Source of the DNA: Lachnospiraceae bacterium XPB1003 | GTDB taxonomy: Bacteria; Bacillota; Clostridia; Lachnospirales; Lachnospiraceae | Direction: 5' to 3' | NCBI GenBank assembly: GCA_900102065.1 | Contig: FMVK01000012.1 | Location: 38,191 to 102,190, forward strand | Length of the DNA: 64,000 bases | Shown here: positions 51,220-59,990 of the stretch, in pieces | How positions within the stretch are numbered: the first letter of the stretch is position 1 | How the letters are laid out: every line of letters begins with the position of its first letter | Notes under the pieces: generated by a model | Databases searched by the model: none | What the model saw: only the letters and a program-made list of their open reading frames with translations | What the model was told of the DNA's origin: nothing | Program-made: the position numbers and the translations under genes

Positions 51220-52596
51220 ATGGCACAGCTTTGGGGCGGACGATTTACAAAAGAAACGGACAGGAATGTTTACCTTTTCAATGCATCCGTAGATTTTGAC
51301 AAAAGACTCTACAAACAGGATATAGAAGGAAGCATTGCGCATGCGACTATGCTCGGAAAGCAGGGTATCATCACTGAGTCCGAGAAGGATCAGATAATTA
51401 AGGGACTTGGCAATATCAAGGCAATGGTGGAAGACGGATCCCTTGAGATCAGCGATAAATATGAAGACATCCACAGCTTTGTTGAAGCTACTCTTACCGA
51501 GATGATCGGTGAGGCAGGTAAGAAGCTTCATACCGGAAGGAGCAGAAACGATCAGGTAGCTCTTGATATGAAATTATATGTCAGAGATGAGATCGCAGAG
51601 ACCGATGCACTGCTTAAGGAACTTCAGGAAGTCCTCTATCGTATCATGAGTGAGAATCTCGATACTTTTATGCCGGGATTCACACATATGCAGAAAGCAC
51701 AGCCTGTTACACTGGCTCATCACATCGGAGCATATTTTGAGATGTTCATAAGAGACCGTTCCAGACTTGCTGATATTAAGAAGAGGATGAATACCTGCCC
51801 TCTGGGATCCGGAGCGCTAGCGGGAACAACATATCCTTTGGACCGCGAGTACACAGCAGAGCTTCTTGGTTTCGATGCACCTACAGGCAACTCGATGGAT
51901 TCGGTTTCCGACAGGGATTATGTTATAGAATTCCTTGATGCTCTTTCGATAATAATGATGCATCTTTCAAGATTCAGCGAAGAGATCATCACCTGGAATT
52001 CAAACGAATACAGATTCGTCGAGATAGATGACGGATTTTCCACAGGATCATCCATCATGCCCCAGAAGAAGAATCCCGATATCGCGGAGCTGGTAAGAGG
52101 TAAGACCGGAAGAGTATACGGAGCGCTTATAGGAATGCTTACCGTGATGAAGGGAATACCTCTCGCATACAACAAGGACATACAGGAAGATAAGGAAGGC
52201 ACTTTTGATGCCATCGATACCGTTAAGGAGTGTCTTGCGATGTTTACAGGTATGGCAGATACCATGAGATTCAGAAAGGATGTCATGGAAGAGAGTGCGA
52301 AGAAAGGCTTCACCAATGCCACTGACGCGGCAGATTATCTTGTAAAGAAGGGAATGCCTTTCAGAGATGCCCACAGCGTCATCGGCAGACTGGTCCTTTC
52401 CTGTATCGAGAAGGGAAAGAGCATCGACGAGATGGAGCTTGCGGAGTTGAAAGATATCTGTCCCATGTTTGATGAAGATATATATGAGGCAGTTTCACTT
52501 GAGACCTGTGTTGAACGCAGACTCACCATCGGAGCGCCCGGACAGGCAGTAATGGAAAAGACTCTTACCGCTTATCGAACTTATCTTGATGCGTAG
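51220..52596 (+). CDS. argH: Argininosuccinate lyase
   Basis: 458 residues, the standard length. It splits argininosuccinate to arginine and fumarate. Motifs seen are [68 protein letters not shown], and the fumarase-superfamily signature [12 protein letters not shown] with the catalytic Ser. RBS AGAGGAAAG. argG is not in the window. It heads a compact same-strand run (asd, ATPase, topB, acyltransferase, HD). Confidence 0.96.
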   Translation: MAQLWGGRFTKETDRNVYLFNASVDFDKRLYKQDIEGSIAHATMLGKQGIITESEKDQIIKGLGNIKAMVEDGSLEISDKYEDIHSFVEATLTEMIGEAGKKLHTGRSRNDQVALDMKLYVRDEIAETDALLKELQEVLYRIMSENLDTFMPGFTHMQKAQPVTLAHHIGAYFEMFIRDRSRLADIKKRMNTCPLGSGALAGTTYPLDREYTAELLGFDAPTGNSMDSVSDRDYVIEFLDALSIIMMHLSRFSEEIITWNSNEYRFVEIDDGFSTGSSIMPQKKNPDIAELVRGKTGRVYGALIGMLTVMKGIPLAYNKDIQEDKEGTFDAIDTVKECLAMFTGMADTMRFRKDVMEESAKKGFTNATDAADYLVKKGMPFRDAHSVIGRLVLSCIEKGKSIDEMELAELKDICPMFDEDIYEAVSLETCVERRLTIGAPGQAVMEKTLTAYRTYLDA

Positions 52597-52622
52597 GAGA
52601 AAAATGTAACAGTTGTAAATCA

Positions 52623-52634
52623 GAGCGAAAGCTC
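52623..52634 (+). promoter_or_regulatory. Small GNRA-capped hairpin before asd
   Basis: GAGC-GAAA-GCTC, four pairs with a stable GAAA tetraloop, lies 14 bases upstream of the AAGGAG site of asd. Possibly an mRNA stabiliser; too short for confidence. Confidence 0.3.
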
Positions 52635-52657
52635 AGGAGATAATAAGGAGAAAAACT

Positions 52658-53740
52658 ATGGCAAAGTTAAAAGCAGCAATACTCGGTGCAACAGGAATGG
52701 TAGGACAGAGATTCATCTCTCTCCTTGAGGATCACCCCTGGTTTGAGGTGGCAGTAGTGGCAGCCAGCCCCCGTTCCGCAGGAAAGACCTACGAAGAAGC
52801 AGTAGGTGACAGATGGAAGATCGATCTTCCCATGCCTGAAGCTGTTAAGAAGCTTGTTGTAATGAATGTTAATGATGTTGAGGCGGTAGCTTCAAAGGTT
52901 GATTTCTGCTTCTCAGCTGTTGATATGTCCAAGGATGAGATCCGTGCAATCGAAGAAGCTTATGCAAAGACAGAGACACCTGTTGTTTCCAACAACAGTG
53001 CTCACAGATGGACACCCGATGTTCCCATGATCGTTCCCGAGATCAATGCAGCTCATACAGATGTTATCCAGTATCAGAAGAAGAGACTTGGAACAACACG
53101 CGGTTTCATCGCTGTTAAGCCCAACTGTTCTATTCAGGCATACGCTCCCGTTCTTACAGCATGGAAGGAGTTCGAGCCTTATGAGGTAGTTGTTTCCACA
53201 TATCAGGCTATCAGCGGTGCCGGTAAGACTTTCAGAGAGTGGCCCGAGATGGAAGGCAACATCATTCCTTTCATCAGCGGTGAGGAAGAGAAGTCTGAGA
53301 AGGAGCCCCTTCGTCTCTGGGGTAAGATCGAGAACGGCGTGATCGTTCCCGCAGAAGGACCCGTTATCACAAGCCAGTGCATCAGAGTACCGGTTCTTAA
53401 CGGGCATACAGCTTCTGTATTTGTAAAGCTTAAGAATAAGGCTACTAAGGAACAGCTTATCGAGAAGATGGTTAACTTCTCCGGAGAGCCTCAGAAGTTA
53501 GGTCTTCCCAGCGCTCCCAAGCAGTTCATCCAATACCTTGAAGAGGACAACAGACCTCAGGTAACACTTGATGTTAACTATGAGAGAGGTATGGGCGTAA
53601 GCGTTGGCCGTCTCAGAGAAGATACTGTATATGACTGGAAGTTCGTAGGTCTTGCACATAACACACTCAGAGGTGCTGCAGGCGGCGCTGTTCTTTGCGC
53701 AGAGCTTCTTAAGGCACAGGGATTCATTGAGGCAAAATAA
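52658..53740 (+). CDS. asd: Aspartate-semialdehyde dehydrogenase (archaeal/fungal-type)
   Basis: 360 residues. It reduces aspartyl phosphate to the semialdehyde, feeding lysine, threonine and methionine. NADP site: AAILGATGMVGQRFISLLEDHPWF. Active-site Cys about 158 in AVKPNCSIQAY, then AISGAGKTFREWPEMEGN and the late His in VPVLNGHTASVFVK. The length and KPNCS block fit the archaeal/fungal-type branch rather than the common bacterial one, a form also seen in some Clostridia. Strongly codon-biased, so well expressed. Confidence 0.93.
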   Translation: MAKLKAAILGATGMVGQRFISLLEDHPWFEVAVVAASPRSAGKTYEEAVGDRWKIDLPMPEAVKKLVVMNVNDVEAVASKVDFCFSAVDMSKDEIRAIEEAYAKTETPVVSNNSAHRWTPDVPMIVPEINAAHTDVIQYQKKRLGTTRGFIAVKPNCSIQAYAPVLTAWKEFEPYEVVVSTYQAISGAGKTFREWPEMEGNIIPFISGEEEKSEKEPLRLWGKIENGVIVPAEGPVITSQCIRVPVLNGHTASVFVKLKNKATKEQLIEKMVNFSGEPQKLGLPSAPKQFIQYLEEDNRPQVTLDVNYERGMGVSVGRLREDTVYDWKFVGLAHNTLRGAAGGAVLCAELLKAQGFIEAK

Positions 53741-53754
53741 GAGAGGTTTTATAA

Positions 53755-55119
53755 GTGTTTGCAGGCCGTAAAAAAGAACTTTCCTATCTTGAGGAAAGCT
53801 ACAGTCAGGACGGAAGCAGAATAATAGTTATGTATGGTTACAGGGGCGTGGGCAAAACCACGCTCCTTAAGCGATTTGCGGAAAAAAAGGATCTTACGTA
53901 TTTTCTGGCAAGACCCTGCTCCGATGAGGAAGAGAGACTCATCTGGAACAGAGAGTGCGGAGGAGATGCTGTTGATCCGGAGATGCAGGAAGTGCCTTCA
54001 TATACTGATATATTAGGCAGACTCATCTCCGCAGGCGGCGGTAAGAAGATCCTTGCCATCGATGAATTCCAGAACATAATAAGATATTCTCCCGATTTCA
54101 TGGAACAGCTTGTGAATTTTATCAATGCTTCGGATACGCAGATCTTCTGCGTACTTTTGTCGTCCTCCATCAGTTTTGTGGAGAATGATCTTGTTCCCAG
54201 GATCGGTAAGTACGCTATGTCTTTAAACGGATTCTTCAAGATCCCGGAGTTGTGCTTCCTTGACTGTGTTAATTATTTTTCGAAATATTCTACCAAGCAG
54301 TGTATGGAGGTATATGGCATACTTGGCGGTATACCTGCTTACTGGAAATATTTTTCCGATGAAAAAGATCTGAAGAGCAATATCATTTCGACATTTCTGG
54401 CAGACGGAGCTCCTCTTAAGGAAGAGGGCATGCGCGTGGTGTCGGATGAGCTGAGGGAGACCAATGTTTACTGCACCATACTGAACTGCCTTGCGGCGGA
54501 TGTCTGCAAGTTGAATGATCTGCATAAGCACACGGGATATACGAGAGCCAAGATAAGTGTATATCTTAAGAACCTTATGGAGATGGGACTTGCAACCAAG
54601 GTGTTCCCCTTTGACGGTGCATCATCAATAAACGCAAGGAAGGGAATATATCGTATTCCCGTGCGTTTGCTCATCTTCTATTTCAGATTTTTATATTCCA
54701 ATGCATCTGCTCTTGAGATGATGAATGCAGAGGATTTTTATGAGAATATAGTTTCACCCGGATTATCCGAGATCTTTAAGGGTAATTTCAGGAGAGTCTG
54801 CTCCGAATATCTTGATATCTTAAGTTCACGTCATGCACTTCCTATTGATGTGACATCATCCGGAGAGTGGCCCGGTAAGGACGGAGATATAGACATCATC
54901 ATGCAGAATGATGAAGGTGATTCTCTTATCGGCTTCTGCAGATGGGATAAAGGTGAAATGCAGGTGTCCGATATGGACGGATACTACAGGCTGATCAAGA
55001 GTGCCTCACTGCACCCCGATCATATCTTCGTTTTCAGTGCGGGAACATTTTCAGATGATCTGAAAAAATCTTCGGACCTTGAAGGTAACATCAGGCTCAT
55101 AGCAACAGAGGATCTCTAA
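53755..55119 (+). CDS. DUF234-type archaeal-ATPase-fold protein
   Basis: 454 residues. An AAA-like ATPase domain holds Walker A GYRGVGKTTLLKRF (about 27-40), Walker B KKILAIDEFQNI and a sensor-like LLSSSISFVEND. A winged helix sits around 245-290 (LHKHTGYTRAKISVYLKNLMEMGL), and a C-terminal nuclease-like DUF234 domain shows GKDGDIDIIMQNDEG. Such proteins are widespread in Clostridia and archaea with unknown role. The D...D-I-I pattern could be a PD-(D/E)XK remnant (inference). The start is GTG 53755 with AGAGAGG. It overlaps nothing but is one base from topB. Confidence 0.82.
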   Translation: MFAGRKKELSYLEESYSQDGSRIIVMYGYRGVGKTTLLKRFAEKKDLTYFLARPCSDEEERLIWNRECGGDAVDPEMQEVPSYTDILGRLISAGGGKKILAIDEFQNIIRYSPDFMEQLVNFINASDTQIFCVLLSSSISFVENDLVPRIGKYAMSLNGFFKIPELCFLDCVNYFSKYSTKQCMEVYGILGGIPAYWKYFSDEKDLKSNIISTFLADGAPLKEEGMRVVSDELRETNVYCTILNCLAADVCKLNDLHKHTGYTRAKISVYLKNLMEMGLATKVFPFDGASSINARKGIYRIPVRLLIFYFRFLYSNASALEMMNAEDFYENIVSPGLSEIFKGNFRRVCSEYLDILSSRHALPIDVTSSGEWPGKDGDIDIIMQNDEGDSLIGFCRWDKGEMQVSDMDGYYRLIKSASLHPDHIFVFSAGTFSDDLKKSSDLEGNIRLIATEDL

Positions 55120-55120
55120 G

Positions 55121-57220
55121 ATGGCTGAGAAATCCCTGTTTATAGCCGAAAAGCCTTCTGTTGCCCAGGAGTTTGCCAAGGCTCTCAAATACAATATGAA
55201 GCGAGGCGACGGATACCTCGAATGTGATGAAGCCATTGTGACATGGTGCGTTGGTCACCTTGTTACAATGAGCTATCCCGAGGTATACAAACCGGAGCTT
55301 AAGAGATGGAGCTTTGATACTATTCCTTTTATCCCGGATGAATTCAAATACGAGATCATCCCTGCTTCGGCAAAGCAGTTCAAGATAGTAAGCTCACTTC
55401 TTAACAGACCCGATGTAAAGACCATATATGTCTGCACCGACTCCGGACGTGAAGGAGAATATATCTACAGACTTGTTGCTCAGGAAGCCCACGTACAGGG
55501 AAAAGAGCAGAAGAGAGTCTGGATCGATTCACAGACGGAAGAGGAGATACTGAGAGGTATCAGAGAAGCCAAGGATATATCGGCTTATGATGCGCTCAGT
55601 GATGCGGCTTATCTTCGTGCCCAGGAAGATTATCTGATGGGTATCAATTTTTCACGTGCCTTAACAATAAAATACGGACCCAATGTTAAGAATTATCTCA
55701 AAGCAGATAAGGCCGTGATCTCTGTCGGTCGTGTTATGACCTGCGTATTGGGAATGGTGGTGCTCAGAGAAAGAGAGATCAGGCAGTTTAGTAAGACTCC
55801 GTTTTACCGCGTTATCGGCAATTTTAATCTGGGCGGTCAGAATGCCGAGGCAGAGTGGAGAGCGGTCGAAGGCTCCGAATATGCAGACTCACCGCTTTTA
55901 TACAAAGAGAACGGATTCCTTAAGGAAGAGAGCGCCAATGCTCTTATAGAGAAGATCAAAAGCGATCCGGATACTGCAGGCGGCAGTAAGGGACATATCA
56001 TAAAGACGGAGAAGAAAACCGAAAAGAAGAATCCGCCGCTTTTGTTTAATCTGGCGGAACTTCAAAATACATGTTCCAAGTTTTTCAAGATATCTCCGGA
56101 CGACACTCTTAAGATCGCTCAGGAATTATATGAAAAGAAACTGACAACCTATCCCAGAACCGATGCCAGAGTTCTGTCTACAGCGGTTTCAAAGGTGATA
56201 AGTCAGAATATAAAGGGACTTACAAACTATCCCGTATGTGCTTATATCGCATCCGACGTGCTAAAGGGTGATGCGTGGAAAAATATAGCAAAGACAAGAT
56301 ATGTCAATGATAAGCAGATAACCGACCACTATGCCATTATCCCCACAGGTCAGGGGTTCCAGAATCTGGCGTCTCTGTCTCCCGTGGCAGCTAAAGTTTA
56401 CGAGACCATAGTAAGGAGATTCCTTGCGATCTTCTATCCTCCGGCAGTATGGAAGAAGGTGGCTCTTCAGATCGGAATGGGCAAAGAAAAGGTCGAAACA
56501 TTTTTTACAAGCTTCAAAGTCCTTGAAGATGAAGGTTTTCAGAAAGTGATGAAGTACAGCTTCTTCAAAGATAAGGACAAGGATAAGACCGTGACATCCG
56601 AAAAGGGTAAGAACGAAAATGCCGACGATCCCGAAAATGATAAAAAGAATGATTCGGAGGAAGAATTTGTCTGCGGTCCCGAGTTCTTAAAAGTTCTTGA
56701 GACACTTAAGAAAGGCGCGGAAGTCGAGTGTACCGGACTTGGCATCAAAGAGGGTGAGACATCACCGCCCAAGCGCTATAATTCGGGTTCACTGATACTT
56801 GCGATGGAAAATGCGGGACAGCTGATCGAGGACGAAGAGATGCGCGCAATGATAAAGGGATCAGGTATCGGTACCAGTGCTACCAGAGCAGGCATTCTGG
56901 AGAAGCTCTTCCGTATAGACTATCTGTCACTTAACAAGAAGACACAGATCATAACGCCCACGCTAAAAGGCGAAATGGTATTTGATGTTGTCAGATATTC
57001 TATCGGTTCCATGCTCAATCCCAAGCTGACTGCCAGCTGGGAGATGGGATTGTCCGGAGTGGCTGACGGATCCATAAGCAAAGAAGAATATTCTAAAAAG
57101 CTTAATGACTTTGTTACCAGATATACCGAGAAGGTAAAAGTCTTATCCAACGGACCGCAGCTAAGAAAGTGTTTTGATTATGCATCCGCATATTATAGAA
57201 AAGGGAAAAGTCAATCTTAA
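55121..57220 (+). CDS. topB: DNA topoisomerase III (type IA)
   Basis: 699 residues. It relaxes and decatenates DNA by a single-strand passage. The Toprim domain begins SLFIAEKPSVAQEFAKAL and has CTDSGREGEYIYRLV; the active-site Tyr is near 346 in LTTYPRTDARVLS. GIGTSATRAGILEKLF is the late signature. A Lys/Glu/Asp-rich insertion at about 485-515 (KDKDKDKTVTSEKGKNENAD) is unusual within the family core. No zinc finger tail is seen, as expected for topoisomerase III. ATG 55121 follows the ATPase stop by one base. Confidence 0.93.
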   Translation: MAEKSLFIAEKPSVAQEFAKALKYNMKRGDGYLECDEAIVTWCVGHLVTMSYPEVYKPELKRWSFDTIPFIPDEFKYEIIPASAKQFKIVSSLLNRPDVKTIYVCTDSGREGEYIYRLVAQEAHVQGKEQKRVWIDSQTEEEILRGIREAKDISAYDALSDAAYLRAQEDYLMGINFSRALTIKYGPNVKNYLKADKAVISVGRVMTCVLGMVVLREREIRQFSKTPFYRVIGNFNLGGQNAEAEWRAVEGSEYADSPLLYKENGFLKEESANALIEKIKSDPDTAGGSKGHIIKTEKKTEKKNPPLLFNLAELQNTCSKFFKISPDDTLKIAQELYEKKLTTYPRTDARVLSTAVSKVISQNIKGLTNYPVCAYIASDVLKGDAWKNIAKTRYVNDKQITDHYAIIPTGQGFQNLASLSPVAAKVYETIVRRFLAIFYPPAVWKKVALQIGMGKEKVETFFTSFKVLEDEGFQKVMKYSFFKDKDKDKTVTSEKGKNENADDPENDKKNDSEEEFVCGPEFLKVLETLKKGAEVECTGLGIKEGETSPPKRYNSGSLILAMENAGQLIEDEEMRAMIKGSGIGTSATRAGILEKLFRIDYLSLNKKTQIITPTLKGEMVFDVVRYSIGSMLNPKLTASWEMGLSGVADGSISKEEYSKKLNDFVTRYTEKVKVLSNGPQLRKCFDYASAYYRKGKSQS

Positions 57221-57233
57221 AGGAGACTGAAAA

Positions 57234-57905
57234 ATGGAAAGAGCAAAAATTGAAAACCTTTATGATCTTACACAGACCATCGCCGCACCGCTTTTGCAGA
57301 AGGTAACATATCCCTGGGAAGCACTGGCTATGATAGGAGACTTCATCAAAGAGCTTGGGAATACACTTGATCCCGATAAGTTTGAAAAAAGGGGAGAAGA
57401 TATCTGGGTTGCAAAGAGCGCAAAGGTTGCGCCCACAGCATGTTTAAACGGACCTCTCATCGTTGATGAAGAGGCAGAGATCAGACACTGCGCTTTCGTA
57501 AGAGGCAAGGCCATCGTCGGAAAGAACTGCGTTGTAGGTAATTCCACCGAGCTTAAGAACGTCATCCTTTTTAATAATGTTCAGGTTCCTCACTATAATT
57601 ACGTGGGCGATTCCATTCTCGGATACAAGTCACATATGGGCGCAGGTTCCATCACATCCAATGTTAAGAGTGACAAGACTCTTGTGGTTGTTAAGGATGA
57701 AGATGAGCAGATCGCAACAGGTCTTAAAAAGTTTGGAGCGATGCTCGGTGACTATGTTGAGGTAGGATGCAACTCCGTTCTCAATCCGGGAACCGTTATC
57801 GGAAGACATACGAGCATATATCCCACTTCCTGTGTAAGAGGTGTGATCCCCGAGGGTTCCATCTACAAGAAGTGTGGCGAGATCGCATTAAGGAAGAATG
57901 ATTGA
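57234..57905 (+). CDS. Left-handed beta-helix acyltransferase-like protein (GlmU C-terminal-like)
   Basis: 223 residues. A helical N terminus (about 1-55) leads to hexapeptide repeats: VAKSAKVAPTACLNGPLIVD, EEAEIRHCAFVRGKAIVG, then VGDSILGYKSHMGAGSITSN, resembling the acyltransferase half of GlmU. The nucleotidyltransferase half is missing, so it is not a full GlmU. A sugar or amino-sugar N-acyltransferase role, or a binding role, is possible. RBS AAGGAGAC. It overlaps the next gene's start region by none, with two bases between. Confidence 0.82.
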   Translation: MERAKIENLYDLTQTIAAPLLQKVTYPWEALAMIGDFIKELGNTLDPDKFEKRGEDIWVAKSAKVAPTACLNGPLIVDEEAEIRHCAFVRGKAIVGKNCVVGNSTELKNVILFNNVQVPHYNYVGDSILGYKSHMGAGSITSNVKSDKTLVVVKDEDEQIATGLKKFGAMLGDYVEVGCNSVLNPGTVIGRHTSIYPTSCVRGVIPEGSIYKKCGEIALRKND

Positions 57906-57907
57906 GG

Positions 57908-58402
57908 ATGAATTTAGATAATATCGGGATAAAAAGACTGCCTCACGATAAGGAAAAGATATTTCGCAGGATACTGTCGGAAATAAGGCTGGATTCAAGG
58001 TTCGACAGTATGACCAATTTCATACAGCACGGTGATACCACAGTGAGAGAACACTGTATCCATGTTGCGGAGACAGCATACTTCATCGCCATAAAGTTTG
58101 GGATTGATGTGGATGAGGAAGCTCTTATCAGAGGGGCGCTGTTACATGATTATTTCCTTTATGACTGGCATGAGAAGTCGGCAGCGAATATGATCCATGG
58201 TTTTACTCATCCGAGGAAAGCCTATAACAAGGCTAAAGAGGATTTCGTATTAAGCAGAGTGGAAGCAGATATGATAATACATCATATGTTTCCATTAACA
58301 CCTAACCATCCCAAGACTAAGGAAGGTGCCATACTCTGTATAGCCGATAAGCTCTGCGCAACGGGGGAGACTATCCGAGGAAAGCTTCCCTGGAGAGTCT
58401 GA
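57908..58402 (+). CDS. HD-domain phosphohydrolase
   Basis: 164 residues. The HD motif is H...HD...D: EHCIHVAETAYFIA, then ALIRGALLHDYFLYDWHEK (His-Asp near 80) and a late ADKLCAT. It is a metal-dependent phosphohydrolase of unknown substrate, too small for an HD-GYP. ATG 57908 was chosen; AAGGAAG of the preceding gene's end serves as its ribosome site. Likely co-transcribed with the upstream beta-helix gene. Confidence 0.83.
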   Translation: MNLDNIGIKRLPHDKEKIFRRILSEIRLDSRFDSMTNFIQHGDTTVREHCIHVAETAYFIAIKFGIDVDEEALIRGALLHDYFLYDWHEKSAANMIHGFTHPRKAYNKAKEDFVLSRVEADMIIHHMFPLTPNHPKTKEGAILCIADKLCATGETIRGKLPWRV

Positions 58403-58491
58403 TCATAGCCCGGATTGACTAAAATGCAGTTTTGTTTTATCCTTTGGAAATAAATTATGTAAACAATGATTTCAAACAGTGAGGTGTCGGG

Positions 58492-59391
58492 ATGAGATTT
58501 GCTGAAGTATCATGGTCGCCTTTTGTAATATGCGGCATGGATTTTTCTACTCTTACCTGTGTGTTGCTGATATACGGATTTATCGGATGGGCTTACGAGT
58601 CATCCGTATTCTCTTTGGCAGAGCAGGGTAAGTTCATGAACAGGGGATGCTTTATAGGTCCCTATTGTCCGATATACGGAGTTGTCTCGGTCGTAAACCT
58701 TTATCTGCTTCATGGCATAGAGTCACCGCTTAAGATAATAATCATATCAAGTCTGTCGGTGTGTGCCATAGAATATGTCACCAGCTGGGCACTTGAAAAA
58801 GTGTTTCATGCGAGATATTGGGATTACAGCTATTATCCTCTTAATATCAACGGCAGGATAAGCGTTATCTCGGGTATATTCTTCGGATTGGCGATCCTTT
58901 TCCTGATAAAGATCCTTCACCCTGCTGTGATGCATATGCTGTTATCGTTAAGTCCCAAGACAAGATATTATGCGGCCATCGCGGCATGGGGCGTATTCCT
59001 TTCGGATGCGGTGTTCACGACCATAGGGATGTGCAATCTCAACAGGAAGTGCAAAGAACTGTATGATTCCATAGATAAATATATGGATAAGCAGTTCGAC
59101 AGGGTAAACGAGAAAAAGGATTATTTTAAAAAGTTCCGTATAGTCAAGCAGGGAGAGAAGATGCTCATTAAGATCAAGGGCGTCAACAAGCTCTTTGTGG
59201 AGATGGAGACCAATTACTTAAAAGCTGTTCCCGATTTCCATTCGACAAAATATTCGGATATCATTGAGAAGATGAGAATGGTGATGCGCCATACCAGAAA
59301 GAATGAAGCTAATCTGGTGGAATTCTCGGAAGAGGATCTCACCGATGATGAGGATGAAGACGAGATATCATCAGATGATAAAGCCGTCTGA
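58492..59391 (+). CDS. PF06541-type (CmpB) membrane protein, putative ABC-transporter permease
   Basis: 299 residues. About five membrane helices are seen (17-38, 58-75, 80-98, 121-142, 158-178). Family blocks: YGFIGWAYESSVFSLAEQGKFMNRG and GPYCPIYGVVSV (characteristic of the family, function unproven). The cytoplasmic tail of about 110 residues ends in acidic SEEDLTDDEDEDEISSDDKA. RBS GTGAGGTGTC. It is convergent with a small lipoprotein; only four bases separate the stops and no terminator is visible. Confidence 0.85.
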   Translation: MRFAEVSWSPFVICGMDFSTLTCVLLIYGFIGWAYESSVFSLAEQGKFMNRGCFIGPYCPIYGVVSVVNLYLLHGIESPLKIIIISSLSVCAIEYVTSWALEKVFHARYWDYSYYPLNINGRISVISGIFFGLAILFLIKILHPAVMHMLLSLSPKTRYYAAIAAWGVFLSDAVFTTIGMCNLNRKCKELYDSIDKYMDKQFDRVNEKKDYFKKFRIVKQGEKMLIKIKGVNKLFVEMETNYLKAVPDFHSTKYSDIIEKMRMVMRHTRKNEANLVEFSEEDLTDDEDEDEISSDDKAV

Positions 59392-59395
59392 TGAT

Positions 59396-59899
59396 TTATT
59401 CGGGATCAGCAAGATCGGGTGATGTAAGATCCGCACTGACAGTATCAACGGGAATGATATACTCTTCGTTACGTAATAATTTACCGAGTTCTGCCACGCA
59501 TGAGAAAGCATGATCATATCTGGCTTTGGCTTTGAGCTCCAGATCACCGTCGAAGATCTCGGCACCGTAAACCTCGTGATAGAGTGTTACGGAATCATGC
59601 ATCGCTGTTGCGGCATTGGATGCAAGTACGGATGCATCGGGGATATTCTCGGGGACTTCCAGTGAAGCCATCTGAGTAAAGGTCTGATCCATATAATCAA
59701 GATATGTGAGCAGATCTGCGGATGCGGTTTCGGATGAGGCATCAATGGAATTGATGGATACCGACAGTATCTCTACATTCGACGAAAAAGTCTGCATATT
59801 CTTAACATATTCATCCGTTACCTTATCGCTCTTACCGGAGCAGGCAGCAAGTGAAATGCAGCATATAACAAGTAATATCAAGAGTGATCTTTTATTCAT
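59396..59899 (-). CDS. Small lipoprotein of unknown function
   Basis: 167 residues. A lipoprotein signal sequence is MNKRSLLILLVICCISLAAC with Cys20 as anchor. The mature part is a soluble helical domain (TYLDYMDQTFTQMASLEVPE, ASNAATAMHDSVTLYHEVYG) resembling four-helix-type envelope proteins of Firmicutes; no enzyme motif. It is divergent from ilvB (91 bases between starts). AAAGGACG precedes the ATG on the minus strand. Role unknown. Confidence 0.78.
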   Translation of the reverse strand: MNKRSLLILLVICCISLAACSGKSDKVTDEYVKNMQTFSSNVEILSVSINSIDASSETASADLLTYLDYMDQTFTQMASLEVPENIPDASVLASNAATAMHDSVTLYHEVYGAEIFDGDLELKAKARYDHAFSCVAELGKLLRNEEYIIPVDTVSADLTSPDLADPE

Positions 59900-59990
59900 T
59901 TTAATCGTCCTTTTATATTGGTTTGGAAACAGGCTAAATTTAACATAAGTGCTTTATCGATGCAAGTCTGAGGCACGCGGAGGTGTAAGT

